This document shows positions 12,401 through 25,109 of a stretch of 64,000 nt of DNA, in pieces. The DNA is taken from positions 62,001-126,000 of the forward strand of contig JAANDG010000253.1 of NCBI GenBank assembly GCA_036852015.1, given 5' to 3'. This DNA is from Pelodera strongyloides. Its lineage: Eukaryota > Nematoda > Chromadorea > Rhabditida > Rhabditidae. The notes below the pieces were generated by a model that worked only from the letters and a program-made list of their open reading frames with translations, was not told the DNA's origin and ran no database searches. Each line of letters opens with the position of its first letter. Position 1 is the first letter of the stretch. The position numbers were made by a program, and so were the translations under genes.

Positions 12401-15400
12401 CCGTAGCCGAGTGGTAGCGCTCTCTCTTTTTGTGCGAGAGGTCCCGGGTTCGACCCCACAGGCGGCAAACAATTTTGCGTGAAATATTCCCTTCCGAGAC
12501 GAGAAAGGAGCTGTCAGTTCGCTTTAAAGGGAGAGGCCCACGAGAAAAATGTTTTCCTTAATTTATTTGTACAAAATGTCCAGAATTTCAGAAATATTAC
12601 GGCGAAAACCGCATTTCTTTACGCCTAGAACTCTCAGAGTTATTCCCCGGCAAACAGTTCGAGCAGGTACCGTAGTCAAAATCAATTTTTGCGCTTTTGG
12701 GGCATTACTGTATTGGAAACACCTCTCTATAATCGTAGGAATGACCTTTATTCGTTTGGACATTATTATGTAGAGAAAAAATGCAAATGAACGGATATAA
12801 ACAGTAAAAAACTAATTTTGAATTGCTGACTACGGTACCTGGCCGAACCGTTTGCCGGTGAATAACTCTGCGAGTTCTAGGCTTCAAGCAATGCGGTTTT
12901 TACAGTAATATTTCTGAAATTTCGGACATATTGTACAAGCAAAGTGAGGAAAACTTTTTTCTCGTGGGCGTCTCCCTTTAAGTTGAGAGAAATATATTGC
13001 ATTTGAGTGGAAATATAAACATACGGTACCTACACGACGACATGTACTTTCCAATAAATCTGATAGTTTGTGTTTGTGTGATAGCTAGGTCCCAATTGAG
13101 GATTTGCAGAGTTACATGGTTAACAAGGTTAATATCAAAAAATAATGATTTGTACTACTTATTCACTTATTATTTTTATTGCAGTTTACACCAGCTTCAT
13201 CGAATGGCGTCGTATTTTACGCTAGAGACGATAATAATCAAGAAATTGTCCTCAAAGTTGAGCAGAGGAGAATCGTCCTAGAGTCAGTTTATCAGATGTT
13301 ATTCGTTTTTTTTCTCGACAAAAAAGATTTATTAATTTCATCAACAATTCTATTGTTCTACACGTAATTCTTGTATTAGACCGTAAATATGCCGAGCTAA
13401 ACGTTCTGTCAATATGAGTGATTTTATAATTCTCTTCGTTCACAATTAAAACTATCAGTGTCATCGATTTTAAACACTATTTTGCGTTTGAAACGTAGGT
13501 CGCGAATGTTTTTATCCAAGTAAAAATACCAATATCAAAATGAGTGTGACACAAAAGAATGTGGCGAAGGCTACTAAAGCGACCATGAAAATAGATACGT
13601 GATGGCCGAAAGCCTCGGCTTGCTCCGGCTCCATACAACAAGGTATCCAAGAGCATTCTAGAGGGCGTCCGTACTCGCTCTAAAAAAACGTAATTAGGGG
13701 TCAAGCGTAGCCTTGCGCTTAGGTTGTTTACTACACGTTCACAGAAAACATAAGATACATGCGATAGCTTTCCGTAAAGAGACAAATGCACCGGCTGCAA
13801 TCTCACGCGTTGTATAATATTGAACGACAATTATGAGGGCAAATTTGGGTTTATGTCACTGACAAAGAGGGTATTGACAAACAATTTTTAAAGCCGTATT
13901 GTACCTACTTTGGGAAATTTGCACATGATACACATTTCGTATGTATCCTATTGTGTCCGAAGCTTGCCGGACGGGCACACTTTGCATAGGATACATACAT
14001 AGGAAATTCCTACCATATGCAAATTTTCCAAGGTAGGCACAATAAGGCTATAGAAATAATAAAGCATTTTGTTACTAATGTAAGAAAAAATACCTCAATA
14101 TCATCGCTCACTAGACTACCTCGTGAAGTATTACGTGAAAATTGATAGTCGGTTGATCTAAACACGTTTATATTTATTTATTAAAAAATTTCCGGTTAAA
14201 AATTTCATTTCTAACATATATATTGGAAAATAAAAAATAAAGGCGAAAATACTTACTTTACTCCCATTATTAACGTGTGGAATATTTAGCAGAATATATT
14301 TGTATGGAAAGAACTTTGGAAGCTCAAGAATCGATATGCAGTTTTAGATAAGAACCGTGCACTGCGCTCTTTTAGATAAGAAGAGTTGATCAGCTGGGCC
14401 CTTGACTTACAAAACAAATATAGGATTTAAAACACAAGAAGTACAACCATAATAAACTAAAATTAAGCTGGATCTATCCCTTCAAGAACTCAAATCGAAA
14501 AATTTCTCGTTTAGAATTGGCAAGGAAACCCTTCACTCACGAGACATCGTCGAATTAAACAGCCGTCTAACTGTCTCCGTCTCTTGGAGGCATGCACTCT
14601 GCACACTTACAGTAGGCGAGGGTCTCGTCACGGCAAGAATGGACATCGAAATTCAATCGATAATCGAAATAATTATTGGTGGAACGGGGTGAGTTCTTCT
14701 TTTTCAGTTCTAATTGAAAACCCTGGGTTTAGAAGTAAACACTGCTCCTAATTCAAGCCCCAGCTCCACGCATGCCAACATTGTCTGTCTATTCGTCTAT
14801 TGTCTCTTATGTGGCAGAATTAAGGATGAAAAACTAACCGACTGCAAACTGTACTAAGGCTATTTCAATTAAATCTTTGGTGGATATCATAAGCAAGACC
14901 TATCACAGTTAGTATCCTTTATCCTTTCTACTTAGGCTCTTTTTCATACTAAGCTCAGTTTGAGGCGTGCGTTTCCAAGCCTCACAAGTGCCTAACGAAG
15001 TATGAACATGAAGCCTTCTTGAGCCTACCTCAAATATTGAATTTTATCTTAGAAATGCTGCCAAAGGAGGCTTCTCGGGCTGCATTCACTCATTAAATGT
15101 TAACGAAAAGTCATACACTAGGAAGGATCTCATGTTTAGTGAAGGTACGCTCATGTCGGTCGTATAAAATAAATTTTTTCAATTCTTTATACTTTATTTA
15201 CGTTCCTGCGCCACTAGTGCATAGTGCTACTCATTTAAGAAAATAAAACAACAAAGTAAATAAATCACACACAGGTCCTTTTGATTCGCTATTATACATG
15301 TTTACAAGTAAATTCTCCAAGCCATAACTCAGCCCAAAAATCAGGTTATAATATCTTCCCTATAGATTTATGTGAGTGCGGACAACCATGCAACGCAGTG

Positions 15401-18400
15401 AGCCCAAGTGCGGGCCCGGTACCTCCACCGGGCCGCAGTGCGGTTCTTTCTACAGTAGAATTCAATGGAAATGCTCACATCGCGTTTCCTAACGTTAAAA
15501 TGGACGTCCGGAATTCGGTGCTAGTAAGTGGTATTGCGACTTACTTTGTGCATTAAACTATGAAAAAGAAATTTACTAAACAGACGAGCACATATAATTT
15601 CGGCGTCACTTTTTTGTAACTTCCGCAAAACTTCATGGGGGTAATCCATATTTTAAATCTAGATTATATTCACTTATACAGAATTATTACTTTCCTTCTA
15701 TTAGTTCTCATGTTATTATTATCAATAATTATTATTTTTTTGCATCTTTACTTTTATATGTGTGGAGCAGTTGCTCCTCAAGATTCTGATAAAAAATACC
15801 CCTGTCGTTAAGAATTCAGAATTCGAATCAAAAATGTCCTATGCTGATACAATTCCAGGTTGAAGTGCGTGTCCGTCCGCGAAGTGCTGATGGACTCGTA
15901 TTCTACTGGGGATCACAAAAGGTACGTAAGGTTGTCCAACAAACTAGTTTACATATACTACTATATTATTTTTCTAAATTGCTTTCTTACACTATCGTAC
16001 CATTATTATACAAATTCTTTCAGCAATTTTCTATTTGTGAATTGTCGCATGTTCGCAATATATTCTTTGCTGTTTTTATGACATTGCTAGCTCTGAGATG
16101 TAGCTGACAACATCTGAAAAAAATTCAATACCAGCTTATTTTTATCCGGCAACATCGCCACTTAGCTTGCAGTTGTTTGCTGATAATGGCTCGCCACATA
16201 ATCTTGGATGTTCACTTATTTTTCATGATTCCAATTCCAGAACGGTGTCGCATCCGGTGATTTCCTTGCCCTCTATCTCGTTGCCTCACAACCGCATTTC
16301 TTCTGGAACCTTGGATCAGGGATAGCATATGTCAAGTAGGCAATTGCTCATTGCCTTCTAATTGTAATGATTATAATTGTGCTAGTTTACACAGCGGCCG
16401 TTTCGATTCGCGCTGGTTCAAAACGAGTCAACTTTCAGAGCCGGTGTGATTTCAAACCACAAATGGTCTACGGTATCATTCGGTCGTGATTTAAGAAACG
16501 GAACCATTCAAGTCGATGGAGGATTTATCGCTGCGCAGGAGAGTTTGGTGAGAAATGATGTCTTTTAGTAGAATTGTTTAGAAGTATATTTTTCAACGTT
16601 TGAGATTCAGGTCTTCATCATAGACCTTTTCAGCAAGCGAATTTGGTTCTTGTAGGAACCACGCTCAATAATTTTTACCCTTTTTGCATTCTTTACAACT
16701 ACACCTCTCGTTTTCGTAAAAGCTTTTATAGCACTCCCAATCCCTCGAGCTTCTCAATCATATCTGTATGCGCAGACACACCGAACGTACATACGTTTCC
16801 TTGAACTTATATAACATATATATAAAGGAGACGAGTTTACTTGGCCTTTTGTTTGTATGCACGAAACGAAAATTAGAATATCTAAGAGGCTATAAAAGGG
16901 GAATCGGAGCCCAGTGTTGAGCAAGCGAAGTCGAACCTTATTTCACGATTTTTAGATACGTTGCAAACGTTTCACATAAGTGTGCTCACTGATCCTGATG
17001 TTCCTGCATTTTAACCTTTGAAAGTCGCCTCAGGCGGCGTGAGCCGTCTGGTATAACATACGCGCAATTTGTCGCATTCCCTATTGACTTCAGTCTCTTA
17101 TATAAATGCATATACAGAAAAATCAGTAAAACTTATTTCAAATTTCAAAATCATTGAAAGAAGTTTTTTTTCCCTTGTACCTTGTTAGCATGTTGGTGTC
17201 CTTACTGCACTGACTGACATCTTGTTTCCTTTTGGTCATTTGCAAAACATCGCGTTTTTGCTTTTTTTTTGCCCCTCTATCGACCAATAAAGATTTATTA
17301 TTATTAAATGATTCAACAATTCTTGCTCTTATACGTTCTTATTATATTCTTACACTCTCCCTTAACCTTTATGTCGCTTTTCAGGAAATTCAATTACCGA
17401 AAAGGTTCTGCACATAATTGCATCATTTATAAACAAGTTCCTTTTTTGGGCACAGCGATTGTCATTCGGAGCCACGCGTACTCAATCATTTACGTCAGTA
17501 GAAAATGGGCCATATTTTCCTGTTTTAGATTGATCTTGGCCGGTGCCCATAAAAGAGAAAAGACTAAATTGCAGAAGTGCACAATTTTGGCCGAAATACA
17601 TTTTACGTGTCATAGGTCATAGGTTAGGATATAGGAATAAAATTATAAAACCATATCGAAGAATAATCGTTGATAATCGACACACCAGTAAGCCTACACT
17701 GATCTTGTGTCTCCACACAACCGATTCACCCTAACATACGCCCGGTTCATACGAGCGGGGCCGGGTGCCCGGGTTGCCTCCTTCGGCGAACCTACCTGAT
17801 TTACTAATAGGTCTTCATAACCTGTTAACACACCTCTGGCTGAGAATAATTGTTAGTGTGTTTTCCATTTAATCACGCGCAGAATGTTTTCCTTCAACAC
17901 TGTTACACGCTAATTCTTTGACGTCATTAGATTTTATAACAATAAAGCAAAAATAATATTTTTTCAACGCAATTACGAGCTAATGGGTAACGACGTTGCT
18001 TTCAAAAGGCATGCATCCCTAACGAGTTTAAATGTACGGTAATTTTAGTTAAAGTAGTTAGCTATCCGCGGTCGAACTTTGATACTTAGGTACGTAAGTA
18101 GATTTAAATTGCGTATGCTGGAATTTATTTTTACTGACAGTGAGAGTGCAGGTTCGTACACCGGATTTTGGATATTTCCATAAGGTCTATAAGTATACTT
18201 ACATACTTTTTGCAGCATATTAGATGTTTCTTCTAGAAACTTCCATAGCTATTAGCCTGTTGAAGTAGCCATAAGCTTGTGGACTACGTCTTATATTAGC
18301 TTCATTATAGATAGGTGCTTCTAGGCCTAGTTTCTCTATGTCGTTAGTCCTAAAGGAGAAAAGACGACCAATAACATGACGATACTAAAAGCTAGCCCTG

Positions 18401-21400
18401 TTTCGTTCCTTGCCCATTATATAGTGTGCTCGCTGAAGAATATACAAACGCTTGAAATAAAGAAAATTTAAAGAAAAGTAGAGTTAACTAATAGCTATTT
18501 AGTTATTGCATACCAGATTCACAACGCGTACAATTAAAATACTTGAATATAATGTTACGCTTGTCATCTAATTATTCATTTCCTGTATGTAATTTGGGTC
18601 TAAAATGAGATACACAATAAGGAAGGTAAATGTTCAATTGCCTAAAATAGGCCAATTACATGTGAATATAGGAAATTATTTTGTATTGACACGTATGTGT
18701 TGAGTGACGAGGGAATTCAATGGCATGGTCACTCGAAAATTCTAGCATTCAGAGTTCAACATGCGCTCATGATTGAGTTACTCGGCTAGAGTAACATAAA
18801 AAATAGATTTAAAAACTGTTAATCAATAGTAGAGAGGGAACCGTCTGTGAGGAACAATGATTTGACATGGACAATCACCGTTCAGTACTTTGGTGTACCG
18901 TACTTTGGTGTACGATACTTTGGTGTACGGTACTTTGGTGTACGGTACTTTGTGCAGGATACTTTGGTGTACCGTACTTTGGTGTACGGTACTTTGGCCT
19001 ACGGTACCTTGGCCTTGGCGTACGGTACTTTGGTGTACGGTACCTTCTTATTTACGTAAAAGAGGGTTCACTCACTCTATCAATCAAGCAATCAATTCAA
19101 AGCAAGTCTAGAGAGAAAGATAAACCAATGCAAAATGCAAACCTTCTATGTCTTCCCTTTTCAGCCCAAGAACCAGCATTTGGACATATCTGGGGAGACG
19201 CTTTATCTTGGCGGGACACCAAGCGATCAGCTGATCCCAGCTAAACTCCGAGCACTCAATCAGACCTTCGAAGGCGCCGTGCAGTTTCTCTCGATTAACG
19301 AGAAGGTCTTCAATCTTGGCCAGGTTCGTTGTAGGTTGTAGTTTGTAGTCTGTATTTTTCCTCAGAAAATTTCATGATAATAGCGAGACTTCCTGAATTT
19401 CTTAAAGGGAATATGTAGCCCTTTTTGAAGTTGTCAAAAGTTGTCAAAAATTCCCCGGTTAAAAGAAAATGAATTACAAAGTTCGCCTTTTTCATAGTAA
19501 GCGCGTCGCTCAGCTCAGACCCTCAGACCAGTGGCAAATCTCAGGTTCAATGGAGCAAATTTCAACTTATGTGTGCAGATGCGACGCGTTTACTATGGAA
19601 AAGGCGAACTGTAATTCGTTTTCTTTGAACTCGGGAACTTTTGACAACTTCTGTTGTTGTTTCCTTAATGGGGAACACGCATTCTATTAAAACAGCGCAA
19701 ATTCAAAAAGGGCCTACATATTCTCTTGAAAATAGAGTGCATTTCATCGCCCATCGTTGTGAAACGCTCTTACAACTTATCATTGAAATATTATGATTTT
19801 TTCAATGCACCGTCCGCGAGTCTTGATTCAGAACCGGAGCCTGGATGGTCTTTATTTGCAACGATCACAGATACATATTTCCTAACGTTATATATGGTTG
19901 TGGTCCCACCATATTTATTAAGCATCATTTTCACCTTCACTCGTCTAGAATGGGGGAAATCCTGACCATGAGCTGTGCATATCATATGTGAGCGTACCTT
20001 CTGTAACCAATAAATAGTACACGTATCCCCACAAATAATCTTTATTCACAGTAGTTGGACGCTGACCAAAATTAAGATTCTTAAAGAGTTGTAAAGCTCA
20101 CACTTTTATGGATAACAGGTGTGTTATAAAGCTACGTACCGGTGAGGGTTCAGAAAATGAGATCTATTCAATGTACATATACATTTATTCGAAAAATTAG
20201 ACTTTGACAAAGTGAGCGAACCAGTGGAGGCTAGGCTTAACCTTAGGCTTAGGCTTAGGCTTAACCTTGAGAGAGTATCGTAGATATAATGGACATCGAT
20301 ATATTGATTTATTGATTTTTCATGCGTCGCGTGTTTTTGTTCTTCGCAATTTACTGTATGTTGCACCACCTCGTTGCCACTTTCTAAAATGAGTTTACCT
20401 TTTCGAGTTTATAAAAGTTAATGTTCCTTTTCTTCAAAAACTTAAAACTCTGAGAAAGTATGCAATTTGAAAACATCAGTTGCCTGAGATACTCATCGAA
20501 GCCATTAAAAGTTGAAATTCGATTATCAAAAATAATCGATAATCAATGAATAACCAATCAATACCTCTCTATTTGTCTAACCCAATCGATAGTATGCATT
20601 GGCTCGTAATCTGCTCACACCGTCTCGTTTGCCTTGTTGTTCACGTGGGAGATTCATGTGGATATTCCTGCCAATGCGTTTATTTATTTTCAATTTATGA
20701 AAATAACAACTAACTCCAGTCATAACGTTTAAAAATCCTAAGACAAAACCCAGAGTAGGCCGGATCGTGTATTTCAGGCACGGGACCCACGCGGAGTTCA
20801 GATCTCTTGCGAAAACGTCTAACCTTAACCTTTTTTTAACCTCACCGTCAAGAAACTACTAAAGTACTAAAGACAAGGCATCGTGGGTTCTTTGAAAGGT
20901 CGGCATTAAACTAACCTCCAAATGTGTTGATAGTTCCGCTTTGGCATAGCGTCCTCGATGGCCACGTAGTCGTCACCGGCGTCTGAATAGAACATAACAT
21001 AGATGAGTGGTTTAAGTTTACGGTATTAGCCCGTAACCCACCCTGTTAAGAATACTAAAGTGTACTGGTTCTAGCCATGTTTGGTATAATGGTGTGCACA
21101 TAGTAATCGCAATCAGCAAATATTCCAAAACTCCGCAACAGGCCACACTCAAATATACCGGCAAGCTTCTTGCATATAAATAAATGTATTGTACTTTTCC
21201 GAATAGGCGATTAAACATCTTCATCAACCCAACGGGTTGCTTTACTCATCCATTTACCAAAAAAACCTGACTTTCGCAGTCACTTTCTCACATTTCCTAT
21301 TGGAGCAAAGTGTCTCTCATGGCGATGATAATTGCCTACCCAACACTTGAATTTCTTGCCGCTCCCACGCATGAGAGTGGGATTTTAGAGGATTTATGAC

Positions 21401-23925
21401 TTTTTTTAAATGGTTTTCAACCCTGAACCGCTTTTTTGAAAAGTAATTTTTCAAACCAAAGTGGATCCTAAGCACGGGGTAGGACTAATTTGGAAGCTAA
21501 GTTTTCTTAGCTCGGCGATTAAATCTATGAAAAAAAGTTTAAAGAGAAATACCGGCCGGTTTTTGAATCGCGTCGCGGACAATTGAATTCTTACGTATTT
21601 ATGCTAATTTACTTAGCTCGATGTTTTAATTCTAATTTATGTTCATTTGCATAAGCTGCATAAGAATGCTGGTGTACCCGATGCGTTTCAAACCGGCCGG
21701 TCTTTCGCTTCGCTTTAAAGGGACGGGCCCATCAAAATAAACCTATAGTTTGCATGTTTTTATAATTTGTATAAAGGGGGTTTATTATAATATATGTACA
21801 CTAAGTTACAGCTAGACTTTATCCCGCTGAAATTTTTCGGTGTCGATAAACTCAAAAGTATACCGTAGAAGACCAACAATTGCACCCTTATTTCCTTACC
21901 GCGTCTCCCGAGGATACCTCGCTCTGATTGGGACCCGGGAGACTATCTGTCCATATAGCCACATTCCCCCGGGACACGCGACAAGAAAATAGGGTGCAAT
22001 TGTGTGTCTTCTACGGTATACTTTTGAGTTTATCGACACCGAAAAATTTCAGCGGGTTAAACTCTAGCCGAAATTTAGTGTACATATATTATAATAAATC
22101 CCCTTTATACAAATTATAAAAACATGCAAAATATGGGTTTATTTTGATGGGCCCGTCCCTTTAATGAATGACCGATATGTGAGGTGATCAACCTCAATTT
22201 TCAAGTTACAAGGCACCGGAAACCACCACTGCATAGCTTATTTTATTAGTAGATAACAGTGTACATATACATATAGCCTCATGGCCCTAGCCCGAAGACG
22301 TCGAGCAATTTGTCATCTGGAACTCGTCGCCTGAGCTCAGGACCTCTGCGGAACATGTCATAAGCAAAAAACCATGAATTTGAACTCCCTAAAGGTGCAC
22401 GCTCTTGAAACGTAAAAGAAATTTTAAGAAATTTTGTTGGGAAGTTATGGCCAGCCTCTTATGCTGTTTATCGTCTTACTAAACTCTCAGCTTTTGTGAA
22501 CTTTGACATATTAAAATGATGAGAGCCTCGAAATATTATCGACACTTACATAACTAATTGAAATTGGATGCTGGGAAAATACCTACGCGACCTATTTACA
22601 TTTACTTTGTTTTCTCTAAATATAAAAAGTAAACGAGCAAATTCCCATGCAAGCAAAACCTCACAAATCATTACAATTTTTCGCAATTAGATGGAAAATG
22701 CGATAGATTGACGTGTGTTATGTGAAAACTGTGGGCGAAAGATTTGGCGGTAAATATTTCGTGGGATTCATTCATACAAATTTAAAGCAAAATACCGGCC
22801 GGTTTTTGAAACACATTGCGTATACCTGTTTTCTTATGCAGCTTATGCAAATAGGATAAATTAGAATAAAAAAATAGTCCCCAATCCAACCCCACTTTGC
22901 ATAAACGCATACGAAAGCAAGTACTTGAGATGCGTTTCAAAAACCGGCCCGTTTTTCGCTTTAAAGGTGTTAGTTTTGTAACCTCGAGATAGTCTGTAGT
23001 TCAAATTGGGTGTGTACGTTGTGCATTTGTTTTTGTGTATGCGTGCGCGCGTATGGGTGTGCTTGTGTGTACATGAGTGAGTACAACACTACAACGGGAA
23101 GCTTTGGCGGGTGTGCGGCCTACAAAATCAGGTGGGCCCTGGAGTGGCGGCCCACTTTTTTTTGGGCCCAGTGTAGGCCGCGTACCGGCCAAGTTTCCTC
23201 AGTGTATGACCGTAGTCACTTCGACTAGTAAGTAGTTATAGTTACCAGCTAAATAAGTGAAGTTTATGTGAAGTGTTGTTGTGATTGTTTACGAAATTTC
23301 CATCTAATTTTTATAACTTTTTTACATATGAGCAATTCACGGAACAATGCATACCACATGTAAAAACTGACTGTGCGTCAAACACTCTGCTCTAACTAAT
23401 ATAAGAATGAGGAGAACAACATACGCTAGCGGTCTTTATATGTATAAACTCTCTAGAGAAAAATGAAAATTCACAAATCTTTCTAGGGAAATGTTGGTTA
23501 GGGAATGGTTAAGCTAAAGCCAAGTGATACATGGCTTCGACAGTATGTTGGACAAGGTTCTTTCCATATATTATATGCAAATCTCTATGGTCAACTCTAC
23601 CGTAACGACACGAAAATGAACACAATTTGTATGCAATTGTTCAGCACGCCTTCAAAAGCGCGTGCCATATCGCTTTAAAAATTGACTTACCGCCATCCAA
23701 AAACGCTGTGGTTACGGTAGCTAGCGCAATAATTAGAAGGTAGACGGCGGCGAGGACGTTCATCGCGGCAGAAGTGACGAGAAGAGGGAGGGGCCTAGAG
23801 AGACAGGTACTGGAGAGACCAAAGATGGTCAGATGGTTGAAGAAAGACTGGAGAACCCAGAGAAGCAAATCATTGAGTGAAGCAGTGAAGCATATTTGGA
23901 GATAGGGAGATAGTGGGGGAGGGAG

Positions 23926-23967
<42 letters not shown>

Positions 23968-25077
23968 GAGGCGGAGTGAGAGAAGATCGACAATATAAGT
24001 TAATTAGAAACAAAAACAAAAACATGTTTAATGCTTTGGCTTTGCAACCTGCAATCTGCAATACGACCCGCACTCCGTCATCGCGTGTAAAATACACAAA
24101 CAGTTATCTAATAAGCAAAAAATACTCATCACTATGTTTTTGAGAAGGTGAATGAGCCTCATTAGCTAGAAGAAATATGGTCATTCATGGAAATTGCAAA
24201 TTCTACAGCAGTTCTGCAACTATGCTAATTTGTGCACGGAGTAATAGGGTACTTTGGGGAGATGCAGGCAAACACATAAAAAATTTTCTTCTTTTCATAG
24301 TAATCTTTCACATTCTTTTCATAGTAATCTTTTTTTTAAGTTTTTTGTTGTTTTCAACAAATTGTAGCCAAATTTCCCATAGAATTTATTTATTTATGTG
24401 CGAATCTTGGCTGGAATTTGGCTGGTGGCGTATGTCTCGCCATTTTTCGCCGTCGTACTCATGTAGATCTAATGCGGAGAAGAGGTCTGAGCTTCAGTAT
24501 CTGTGAGCCTTCGGGAGTAGGTGTAGACTACAGTAGAGAGAGGATGAGTACCGATGAGTATAGCACTGCCATCGGTAACCTAACTACTGCTAGATTTGCA
24601 AACTACATAGCCCATCATGTAGGTATGACACATTTAGTGTGAAGCAAAAACATTGGTTTAGGAGGCCTAGTAACCACCTCTGGAAAACGCAGTGGGTTCA
24701 GACTTCACCGTTCACGTATCAAACGTGGAGTATTGAGATTGGGAGGGCTGAACGCTGAACTATTGAGGTTCGCTCCCGGAGGCTTGCCAACCTGTCGAAA
24801 CCCATCCCAGCTGCTCCTGCAGAGGTCTGATAAACATTTCAGCGTGCTAAAACGCAGAACTACCAGAAAGTTGCGGAACAGTCTATTCCGGAAACTCTTC
24901 TAATCTTAACCTCATTTGGGGCAGTACTTGAGTGACGTGACTTATAGTCTAACTCCTGAAATTTTTTGGGAGATAAAGACAGACCACCCTCCATTGTTAC
25001 TTCTGAAGATAATTGCATAAGTTGTTTTTTGTCCGTTTCTGGGATATGGCGGAAGCAATAAAGAAGGCGAGAGAGAG

Positions 25078-25109
<32 letters not shown>

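Larger units (their letters stand above)
11900..15144 (+). other. agr-1: Agrin laminin G domain 1
   Basis: Four exons encode the first LG domain: 11900-11985 (VAFNGRNAARM..., strand 1), 13185-13282 (FTPASSNGVVFYARD), 14515-14688 (IGKETLHSRDIVELNSRL... ending IIIGGTG) and 15053-15144 (KGGFSGCIHSLNVNEKS). The order FNG, then S.NGV.FYA, then IGGT, then GFSGCI..L.VN is the standard LG signature. Phases fit if the 13185 exon uses the GTCAGT donor at 13283. LG domains of agrin bind dystroglycan, heparin and integrins. Binding for this copy is inferred from family only. Confidence 0.9.

Noticed and set aside
18847..19244. ORFs with repeated YFGVR or LVYGT
   Set aside because: The 15-bp minisatellite keeps frames open. 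There are no splice sites linking them to agrin.
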